64,000 nt of DNA, from contig CAIIXF020000001.1 of assembly GCA_903813345.2 (NCBI GenBank), positions 14,775,915 to 14,839,914 of the forward strand. Direction: 5' to 3'. The DNA comes from Owenia fusiformis. Lineage: Eukaryota; Annelida; Polychaeta; Sabellida; Oweniidae. Positions 35,801-47,800 of the stretch are shown here, piece after piece. Each line of letters begins with the position of its first letter. Within the stretch, counting starts at the first letter, position 1. Both the position numbers and the translations under genes were made by a program. The notes under the pieces are model-generated. The model saw only the letters and a list, made by a program, of their open reading frames with translations, ran no database searches and was not told the DNA's origin.

Positions 35801-38800
35801 ATCCTTCTTCTGAGAGCACAAAAATATCAATTTGTATCATAATTAATGAAGAATATTGGCATCAAAGAGAATGCATATGACTATGCCACTATTGAAAAAA
35901 AATTCAAGTGCAAATACTAAATGAATAATTTATACAATAAGTTTGATGCATATCCTCCAAAACAGTGCTTACTTTCTTTGTAAAGACATTGATTGGTATT
36001 TCTTGATAAGTGAATTGGTGTTTATCTGAGTAATCAGGGGATTATAGTCACTCAAAGTTACTGAGCATCCAGTTTTGACACTTCAATTGTGTTGGTGAAA
36101 TTATACATATTTCAGTCAAATTCATGCTGAGCACAACATTTTGGTTTAAATTTTATAATCTCTATTCATGACCCTGGTGATGAAGAGTCAGAATCAGTCA
36201 AAAAACCCAAACCAGAAAACTGTGCTCATTGTGAAAATTAAAAGTGAAGCTACTTTTTTCTGATATTTCTTATACAAAATTGCAGCCATCTTGCTTTTCC
36301 CACTTCAAATTAAACTGGCGGGAAATTCAAAAATTTGAAAAAATTAAATCATAAAATTTATTTAAAAAATATGATTTAAAAAAAATTCTTCATGGGTCTT
36401 TTAAGAATTTTCTATTTTAAATGTCATACATGTTGCAATTGGTGTTTTTTCTATGATAATGATTACCGGATTTTCTCGCATATAAGCCCTGGGCGTATAA
36501 CTGAAAGAAGGGGTAATTTCGTCTGTTATTTTACCTCTTATTTTTCGCCCATGGGCGTATAAGTGCACTACTTTCGATTTTTGGCCCAGTGGGCGTAAAG
36601 GTTAGAAGAGCTGATGAATACAATGGACTACCGTACCTACTGTTGTAGTCCTACCACATGTTTTGTAAGAATTATAAAGGAAATGTCACCTACAACCTTG
36701 GACTTAATGTTGAAACAAGCATATATGCGAGAAAATTCGGTATTTGTTTTCTGTTAGAACACTCATTTTGACTCTCAGCAGGGGGTTAATTATGCATCAA
36801 AACTCTTGAAAAAGTAAATATACTTAACAAATATAATTAGGACAGTTATAAAATTCATATTTCACATACATTTAACTGAGGGGCCAAAAGGGCATAAATC
36901 CAGACTCATCCTTTGGTAATATATATGCTTATTTAAATGTATACCATATTAATGTGGCCGTGTTTCTGTATTCCAGGTTCCTCGAGTCTGCTGGAGGATA
37001 CAAAGCCTGGCCAGAGAGTCGTGGAATTTTCCACAATGACAGCAAGACATTCCTGGTCTGGTTGAACGAGGAGGATCACATCAGAATCATTTCAATGCAG
37101 AAGGGAGGAAATATTGATGAAGTCTTTGCCAGACTGATTAAGGTAAGTTGACCTGCAGTAATAAAGGCCTCTGGCCTACTAACAATTATTCATTCTAAAC
37201 AGAGAATATGGAGAGATTTGCTTGTGGATTTCCTTAATGAAGATATTGTTTTCAATGAAAACTGATGCAGTTGTTTAATGTTGGATGAATTACAATTTAT
37301 TTTACAATTCTAGCACAAAATACAATTTTATTACAGGCTGTAAACCACATCCAAGATAATGGAGGTATTGAGTTTGCACGCACAGATCGCCATGGTTACC
37401 TTACATTCTGCCCCACAAACATTGGCACCACCCTACGTGCCAGTGTGCATGTTAAGATCCCTCTGGCCAGTAAGCATGCAGACTTCAAGGAATTCTGTGA
37501 GAAGAGGTTCTTGCAACCAAGAGGTATGTAAAAACTGATTCCTTAGGAAACACCTGCCAGTCTGGCTGACATGAAAACAACAAGCAAAATAATATAAGAA
37601 ATTGAAATTTTGACATTACATGAAAATTATGAAAACGGTTGCCAACTAGAGAAACTTGTTTTTTTGCCTGTCACTTATGAAACCCTTGGGCTTAACCACA
37701 TGTAGCACGGTCATCATTAGACTAAGGTAAATAATGTCCAGCTGATCCTCCTTTATGTTTTAATGAAGTATAAATAAATTTGGTCTTGAATAAACTGAGA
37801 TTCTCACATATTTCATTTATTCCGATAGAAATATGATATATTCTCGGGGGTATTTCAAATTGAGATTTGAAATGTAACTGGATATATGTTACCTCTTAAA
37901 CACTCACCCCAGTTTCTGCAAGTTTAAGTTATGATTTACAAGTGAGACCATAACAAGCAAATTCAAGATAGGTATGTTGGATTTCTCTGCAGTTTGAGAT
38001 GAAAAATGAGACAAATTTGACAAAAACATTGTGAAAATCATTGGATCAGTCATAGAAATAGCATCATCTAGCAAATAAAACAACAGAAAAGCAATTGAAA
38101 TACAGATTTGGGTAAAAATTACAGGTAAGGCTGCCTGTTCATTATGGTAACATAATTATTTTATTCCTTTGACAGGTATCCATGGAGAACATACAGAGAG
38201 TGTTGGAGGTGTGTATGACATATCTAACAAGGGACGTATGGGCATGACGGAGTTTGACGCTGTTAAAATCATGGCTGATGGTGTCAGAGATCTCATTGCA
38301 TGGGAGAAAGAACTCATGGTATGTATATCCAATGTAATACCTTTTAAAAAGAAAATGCGTGTATCACTACAGATAATGCCTATCACATGATGCATATAAC
38401 CTATCGCTTGCTTGTCAAAATTTACAGAAATTTTAGGGTAAATTATTTTGTCAAGCGGGATAAAAATGATATCACTACCATTCCCAATATGTGTTTGTCA
38501 TGAAGCATGCTTGTACAACTGATGGCAATTATTTATCACCACAAATGCTAACCAACAGGCCTCTAGTGAAGGAACTGCTGAACCCGAGGAAGCTGCACCT
38601 GCAGCAGAAGCTGCTGTAGTAGCAACTGAAGCTACAGAAGAGAAAGTAGATGAACCAGCAGCAGAAGAGCCTGCAAAACCAGCAGATGAGGAGGCTGGTG
38701 GGGAACAGGTGACCATCATGCCCCACCCCAAACTAACTAATTATTTATATCCTTATTTATGTGTTGTCTTTTACTTGAACTGTACTGTGTTTGACTGTCT

Positions 38801-41800
38801 TAAAATCACTCACCATATTAAGATTTAACCAATACTTTTATCTACAAATAAATCCCTGATATTACTGTGGCTCCATATCCAGTGATGCCACAAGAGAGCA
38901 ACTTAAGACATATTGTTGGAATCCTATAGGTGATTGGTTTTAACATTTTATTGTATGCTGTCGTATAGAAATGTTTTATTGAATCAGATGATATCGTATA
39001 TGCAGTTTCAGCAAATAACAGGCAAAATTCTGCAATATGATATCATTTGAATCATTTCACTTTTCTCTCATTCGAAGTAATACTTAATTTAATTGGCTGA
39101 AATATACCTAGTAATTTTTAAGAAATACACAACAAAATAAGTATATTATTAAAAAATGAGAGAAGGTAACCTTACTTATTAAATATTTTAAAAATACTTG
39201 ACTGTTTCTATTTATACACAATCAACTAATTCTACCAATGCATTAATTTTTCTCATAATATCTTCAATATTTTAGATGGATATATTTATAAGTTCTTCAT
39301 GAGTTAAATCTGATATTTAACAGTGAACAACCTTTATATATTTCATCAATAGTATTTTCCTGTTTCATAAATAGATCCCCTGACTCTATCAAGGAGAACA
39401 AAAGAAAAAATGATGTTTTTTAGAAGAACCTGCAACATTTTTTCATTCTCTTTATCCGCATGATTTCTAATCTCATCCAAGCCTCTATTTTATGTTTCCT
39501 TCATAAGAGGTCTCAGTTACCTTGAAATTGTACCAATGGCTTTGATAGCCTAATAGGATTATCCCTCTAATCCATAAAATGTTTAAGTCTTTGTATACAA
39601 ACCTATATATGCCTAACTACTACTTAAACATCTGTAGTCTTCATCCTCCGATCACAGGGCTTCAAAATCCAGAATATATTCTTTCTTTTTACCCCCTGCG
39701 ATAAGCAGTTAGCATTTCCCCGATTAAGAACTCACAATCTGATTCTGCGACAGATATCATGTATAAGTCATTGCGCATAATTAGATCACATGATTCAGTT
39801 TAATCGGGCGCTTCTAAATTGGTTATAGCAGGGGGAAGAAGGATTCTGTACACCTGGTAAGGAGGATGGTAGTCTTCTAATCATCTTGTTATATGCCATG
39901 AAATATTAGACTTGTAGTTCTGTACAACAGTAAAACCTGTAAATTTAACACCTGTCTAAAGTGAACGCTTATTTTTGGTTCTACCTCCTTGATCTATGTG
40001 TCATTGGTAGTTTTAACAATCTCAGCAAGCAAAGTATTGCTGAGATGACAGACATGTTCTCTTCAGTGGTGCGAGTACTGATGCTAGTTGATTTAGAAAA
40101 ATTAGTTTTGTTTGTCTGTCTGGTAGATATTTTGTCTAGAGGAAATCTCATTCCCAGCCAATAGCGTTCACTTTAGACAGGTTTTACTTTAAGTTAAAGG
40201 CACATGTAAATTGTTTACACTTTAGAGGCACTGAATTTGTACTAGAACTGAATAAGTATATTACATGTATTATTAGATTAGATCTTATTATATATGATGT
40301 ATAATTGTTGTATTTTCACTAAGATACACAATATTAACGATTTTCTCTATAAATGCTACGTCCAAATAGCTGTATTGTGGTATAGCTAATGTATTAGATG
40401 CAAATTAACAAACATTGATGATAATGACTGTTATTTTAACACTGATGCTTAGTGCATATCTGACTTTCTCTATTTTGTATATAGGCCTAATCACGGTGAC
40501 TCAATGAAGTCAATTCACAGCCAATTCAGAATAATTATTAGTTCTTATTAGTTAAAAATACCCTCTTACTTTATTTACCTAAACATGCTTTTAAGTAAGG
40601 GCTCAGTTTCTAACCCCGATTATGATAACTTTTTACTGTTGACTTTGCAGCAAACCTTATTTTCTGTAAATACCAGCAGTGGGGTGCTATTATAAAAGGT
40701 GCATTTCGTATACATTGAAAAGACGCGTAATTCACATTTTTCGAGCAAACCTTTCTTTGCTTAAGTTGTATGCACATATTGTATCAAAGTCTAATGATGG
40801 TACAAGTTGTTGTTTGGTGTATCTTAAAGTTTGGGACTGAGCCCATTCCATTTAGGTTTGAACAATATAAATTTCTAACTTCATGATTCTAATTGTACCC
40901 CCTTATAACACGCCTAACCATCGACAAGGTACAGTCACGTGACAGTGACAAAATATGCCGTAGTACACTTTTGATGTACTATGTCATTTCCGCCATTTTA
41001 TATCGCCATTTTCTAGAATGAGGAAGCGAGGTAAGAACTAGCATTGATTTGATCAATATTGTGTCAGTTCATTATCAGGCAGTTGTTGCATTCGATTTGT
41101 AATTAAGTTGCAAATATGCATATCTATTTCAAATGATCCTCAGCAACTTCAATATCTTGTTATAGATCTACCCAGTACGTCAGGGATCTCTAAATCTTGA
41201 CTGAATTTCGCAAAATTCTCTCTAATTTTTGTTTTGCTATGCAAATAACAGCCAAACTACGACTAACACAACTTAAGATAAGTATACAAATATACATCCA
41301 GAGTTAATGAAAAACCGCTTTTTACTTTGGATGCTACTACGAAAAACAGATAATGTATGTTGTCAACTCGAATGTATGTTGTCACATTGGCCTTACATAT
41401 CTCAATTCACAGTTAATTTTACATGAATGAAATGCTATAATGTACGTGTAATAGAAGGAACATATTTGATAATAAAGTAATGATTTATAATAATAGGGCT
41501 GGCATATCGAAAAATTTACTCTAATATTTTGTCCGTTAATCAATAAAATTGTCATTGATATGATTAAATTTCAATGTTACTAATAATTTTTTAGTATTCC
41601 ATAACCCTGGCTTTTGAACTTCTGCACTTTCCCCCCTAGGCAGACATATACCAATTTCTCCATAGTATGTGTCATATATCATATTTAAGCTTATCCAAAG
41701 TTACATTGATTTGCCAAATATGATGGTTCAAATGGTAAAAAGTAACAGGCATTTCAAAAAGTAGCGTTTTGCCAAAAAGTCCATTTCAGTATCCTGGAAA

Positions 41801-44800
41801 CAGCCCTGACCTGAATGTGACAGAAAATATGGATGCTATTCTCGAAGATAATATATGGATATCGAGTTCTAAAAAGATGACGTTTAGGGTAGATACTCCA
41901 AGGAAACTCTTCTTATGCCTTAAAAAGGTTTTATGAAGATTACAAAACGCCATATCCCTATTTGAAGCCAGTTTAAGATCATATATGGAAAGTATTGCTG
42001 CTGTTAACATGGCGGCTAAGGAGACACACCGACTATTGTTTTGGTGTAAAACTGACTTTAATTTTGTCCAAACACTAACTTTTGAAATTCCTGTAACTTT
42101 TTCCATTTGTGAGTTGAACCATGATACTCGGCAAATTAATGTAACTTTGGATGAGCTTTAAAATGATATACGACACATACATGGAGTCATTGGTATATGT
42201 CTGCCTATGGGGGCCCATAATTTCGGGACACCCTGTAGCATAAAGTCATCTTGGATTAGCTAGTAAAGATCTCTCCATGAACTCCTTAAGATTATTAAAA
42301 TTCATAAAAGTGCAACTAAACATAACGTAACGTACCAACGTCGAGTGGTTAAAGAGGTCGGAAGAAAACACGCCGTGGTCACATATTAGTCACCATATTA
42401 ATACTTTCATAAAATAAAATAGCATTCAACGAAAAAATCCCTTTTACCTGTTTATCTGTACTAGGGATACAGGAGCAAGTTCGTTGAACATCACTTGTAA
42501 CGCATAAAACCCTTAATGCATTTTGAAATTAAATCATTGCAATGTTTAATATTATAACTCATGTATTTCAATTACAGGGACAACATACACTGTGAGTTGA
42601 CAACGACATTTCTGATTTTTTAAATTATATCAAATGCATGAATGTTTATTAAATGTTCACCTGTCCTAAACTGTGTAGTTTAGAGAAACACATTCTCATA
42701 AAAATATTCGACACTCTTAGACGTAATGGGAGAAAATTATCAAAGGAAATGTGTAAAAAACAACATTTTTCCAACCGAAGAATCGTATGGGTAGACTAAC
42801 AACGAAAAAAATCGAGCACTGCTCGAAGATCTTTTAACGTTATTAGAAAAATAAATGTCTTCGAAATCGAATGCACGCGAAATCAAACATAAAATCCTTT
42901 GTGTTCTCCTAAAATTTATTTTTGAAAACCTGCATCGAACCTACATCATGGTCTTCGCTCAAAATCAGTTAATAGTGACATAGTACATCAAAAGTGTACT
43001 ACGGCATATTTTGTCACCTGTCACGTGACTGTACCTTGTCGATGGTTAGGCGTGTATAAATGAAATAAAGTGTGCAACATGTGAACATTTGTATGTATTT
43101 CAATTTCAGTGTTCACTCTCTGGTGATGATATGATCAAAATCTTGGTTGACTCCAGTTCTAAGTCTCTGCTGAAGACATATCTCACACAGGCTGTGTATG
43201 ACAAAGTGAAAGACCGCAAGACTGCTCTTGGAGGCACTATTGCTGACTGCATGAGATCAGGTATGGAACCATTGCTCTGGCTATTTATTAATGAAATAGA
43301 ATAGTTGTTATTCCTTGAGTATCAAGGTAATTCTTAATGTTAGGACAATCTGAACAATGGCCTCGAGAGGAAAAGAATAAGAATACTTGCGACTGTCATT
43401 TTTCATGGAAATGTGGTCTGGGGATAAGACAGTGGCTTTTACTAGCAGAGAAATAAATAGAGAAATGATGAGTGGGTTTTGTTAAAGAGAAAAGATACTG
43501 CATGTATCCAAAAATTATTTTGGTCAGGAGAAAAATGCTTAGAACCTGCAGGAGCCAGTGGTGTACCCTTTACTTAACTGTAACATGTAAGTAAGTCCAC
43601 TGTACTTAAAGATATGTTTACTTCCAATATGTTTGTCAAACTTCATTTTGCTGTATTCTTCCAGGTGTTGAGAATCTGGACTCTGGCACTGGCATCTATG
43701 CCTGTGACCCTGAGGCTTATGAGACCTTCAAAGAGGCATTTGACCCCATCATTATGGACTATCACAAATGCAAGTCTATTGCCCATCCTGAGGCTGGACA
43801 GTTTGGAAATACGGATGATCTTGGTTTCACTGATCTAGACCCTGACAACAAATATGTTGTTTCCACTCGTGTACGTGTAGGGAGATCATGTGAGGGATAC
43901 GCTTTCCCACCCACTATCAAAACAGAGGTATGTTAATATCAACAATTTCAAACAAAAATTATAAATTGAGGTGAATAATGGCAATAAGGGTGAAAACTTC
44001 ATAAAGATCAAAAATCACCAAGAATAAATCAAAACAAATCACAACAAATCAAAACAGCAGCCAATCTCAGTCAGCGGGGATCATTAAGCACACCACCCTA
44101 AATTGACACAAATTATTGAAATGTTGTGAAAATACAAATGTGTTGATAATGAAAAGCAAATTTTTCATTTGCTTCAACTTGTTAAAATTAGTCCTAGTTT
44201 CTATATGTCTTATCTTGTTATGGAAGTATGGGAAAATATATTCTATCCTTTATACCCCTTAATTGACCTAACTATATTTTCTCCCACTCAAAGGCACGTG
44301 AGGAGATGAAGTGTAAGATGGTGGAGGCATTTGATACATTCGAGGGAGAGCACAAGGGCAAGTACTACCCACTAGAGGGTATGTCACCCGAGGACCAAAA
44401 GAAACTTACAGAGGATCATTTCTTGTTTAATGACTCTGACAGGTAAGTGCAGGAGTAGTGATGGGGCCATATATAGGTAAGGGCAAGAACTGGAATAAGA
44501 TGTGAGGGCCATAGATACTAGGTTAAAGATTGGAATTGATTTTAACCATAGCGGAAGGCCATAGGTTAGGTTAAGGATTGGAATCAACGTCCAGTGTCTG
44601 TATTAACTAGAGAAGGGTCGGTCACGGTTCGGTTCGGTACGATTCTCGGTTCTTGTCTCTCGGTTCGGTCGGTTCTTCAATCATATACTTAATAAGGTGG
44701 GCCTCATAAATTGCAATTGGTGCCACAAATATGGCAAGATAAAAAGGTGTTTCACTTTTATTTTGTATTATTAGGGGATATAATTTTATTTTCAATCTTA

Positions 44801-47800
44801 TAAATGATCAATATGGAATGATGATAGCTGATAATCATTGAATTTTTATGGAATTAAATAACTAGAATTGAACTATTTGGAGATGGCTATCAACAAGTCG
44901 CTTGCCCCGTATTAGATGGGAGGGATTTCTTTTTAAACTGGGTCTGGTTGGGTAAGACCTTTCAATATGTTTCCTCACGGCAGATGTGTTTCCTGAAAAC
45001 TTAAATCAAATCACGTGATACAAGATGGAGGGTGGAAAATAAATTTGCTCGTTCCGGGAAAAGTCCAAATTGTGCATATCTAGGAGATAATTATACACGT
45101 TATATGGATAAATATTATATATAAACCAGTGATCTCCCCAGGATTTTTTCATAGCAGGGGGGGATTTTTTAACAAGTTTCGCCGCTCGCTTCGCTCGCAT
45201 GATTTTTGTGCCAATTTTTGCCGCTCGCTTCGCTCGCTATATAAACACCAATTCTCAATTAGAAAACCTTTTATTTAACAATACATGATAATATGCTTGT
45301 AGTGTCATGACTATTCATTGTTCATTGTGTTTCCTTGAAGTCTTCTGTCCCTACATCTTCTGGGGTGCATGTCAAACCACCTCCCCCATGCTGCCTCAAA
45401 ATCGAACACCTCTTCCCTTGGTCCATTTATGATAATGTTGAGGACCCTGTCCACTGTTTCTACTTTCATTCTATTCTTTAGATAAGTCTTTTTAATTTTA
45501 CCCATTTTTTTTTGAATTTCCCGCATAAAGAACCGGAAGTCGAACTTCTTTATCATGACAACCATCAAAAGCATGATTTGAACATTAATTCGTTCGCAAT
45601 TATAATAACTAAAAATAATACTTCATTGTCAAATTGTAGTTTTAGTCGTTTTTATGTTTGTTTTATTCCAAATTGGCGATTTTGATGATCGGTGATCATA
45701 TCATTCCGCGTTGCAGTATAGGGGTAATCTGCGCCAGGTTCAACTGTTAACTTTTTCTAATTTTCTGAACGCACGCATCAAATGAACGATTTTGATAGGT
45801 TAGAATGTTTTGGGCGCATGCGCATACGTAGTCAAATCAAGTGATCGAACCGAACCTGGGGCAGATTATGTCGATGACGCACGATTAGTAATAGATAATT
45901 TGATTGGATATTTCGTAACTAATCATGAGTTTTGAGCCAATCAGAAGACATTTAAGATTCGGCCTTCGGAATGGCAAATCGGGAAAAACTTTTTGAAAAC
46001 TTTTTGAATTTTATGTGATTTCGTCGAATATCCAGGAGAATAAAATAATGTACGTAAGTTTTGAAGTAGCGGGGCGCTTAGCAGGGCGGGCTAAGCAAGC
46101 AGGGGGGGGGAACAGGGCGGGGAAAACGAGTGAGCAGGGGGGAGCGCCATGCAATTAGATTCTGGGGAGAACCCAGTAAACATACCGTTTTTGGAACAAG
46201 TGAACTTTCAAACAAGCCTGCGCTGTCTAAAGAGCATAAACCATGCCACCAAAGAAAACACATGGATTTTCGAAAGACGAAATGGAGGACATATTGGATC
46301 AATATGTGCAAAAACAAAATGCCAGCATAATAGAGACGGTCAACAATGCAGTTAGAGATTCGTTGAAAGTCGAATTAGGAGAAGTTGCGAAAGCTTTGGA
46401 AAATGTAAGTGCTATTTCCACTGAGAATGCAAATGCAATAAAGACATGTAAAAATGACATTCGAAACATTGAAGCCAGGCTAACGTTGACAAATGAACAA
46501 TTGGCAAACACAGAAAGTCAATTGAAATCGGCTATGATCAAACTTGAAGACAAACAATTGGAAATGGACGTCTATTCGAGGCGAAGTAGTCTCCACTTCA
46601 AAGGAATCCCTGAAGCTGAAGGTGAGAACTGTGAAAATTTGATAAAAACTTTCATAAGGGATAAACTAGGCTTAGATTCGGAAAGCATTAAATTTGAAAG
46701 GGTACATAGGATACCCCTAGGTCCTAAAAGTAAATATAAGTATAACAGAATGATCACAGCAAAATTCAACTGGTATAAAGATCGTGAAAGTGTTTGGAAC
46801 AATAGATATAAACTCAAGGACCATCAAGGCTGTTATATAGAAGAAAGCTTTCCCGCTCAGGTAGAACGAAATCGTAAGATCTTGCTCCCAGTTCTGAAAT
46901 TAGCAAAGGAACAACCTAACATTAAAGCGTCCCTGATCGCTGACACCTTAGTAATTGAGGGCAAAAGATACAAAGTTCAAGACCTACACCTCCTACCTGA
47001 AAATATAAACCCATATCTTACATCTATCCGGAGAGTAGGAGATATAATACTATTCAACAGTGCCACATCCCCACTCGGAAAGGGATATCCATGCTCGTTT
47101 ACAGAAAAGGGCAAAATCTTTAACTCAGTGTCCCAGTATGTTGCATATCAACAAGCCATTGAATTTCAAGATGTAGATTCTGCTCACAGAATCATGAATT
47201 GTCAAAACCCAGCAGTGTGCGACAGAATTGGCAAAAATGTGCAAGGTTTCTCACAAGCCCTATGGGGAATGAAAGAAGATAGTGTCCAGGAAAGAGGGGC
47301 AACCCTCAAGTTCAACCAGAACCCACATCTGAGAGTAGCCCTTGAAGCCACAAATGGTTCAACTATAATTGGTGAATGCAACCCATATGATCTCGTATAT
47401 GGCAATGGGTGCAAAATAACTGATATCAAAGCAGGAAAACCTGAGGAGTGGAGTGGAAAGAATGCTGGGGGACAAATAATCCAGCGCGTAAGAGACAATA
47501 TGAAGTAAGTTGTACCAGACGAAACATTTATTCTTTGTATTTATCAGCAAAAACTACTTGTTAGACTGAGTAGAATTATCTCTTGGATAGCTTAGAAACA
47601 GTCCCTTTTTCAATCAAACAATTGAATATTTCTTGTTTATTATGAAATACATATATTCAAAGGGACAAATGGAGCTACAGTGGCCTGGTAATGTTAAAAA
47701 AGAGAGCAATATCATTAGCTAATCAGAAACCTAGCAGATAGTGATAAAGGACTCTTGCTGAAGACTATTGTTTACAAAATACATATTCCTTTTAGTTTGT

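Larger units (their letters stand above)
38709..40907. other. Arginine kinase intron 7, first part
   Basis: No exon recognised. Besides the elements at 39643-39870 and 39928-40190 it is plain AT-rich sequence. Confidence 0.45.

Noticed and set aside
38319-38390. Read-through of exon 6 as an alternative end for a one-domain kinase
   Set aside because: The extension ([13 protein letters not shown]...) has no targeting motif, the donor GTATGT is good, and the linker exon follows in phase. Cannot be excluded as a rare form.
41786-42106. 106-codon minus-strand open frame in the nested element
   Set aside because: No catalytic motif or known domain; lies between inverted arms of a non-autonomous element.
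45311-45574. 87-codon minus-strand frame in the LINE 5' region, considered as an antisense ORF0-like gene
   Set aside because: No family resemblance and no evidence of an antisense promoter; kept only as a curiosity.
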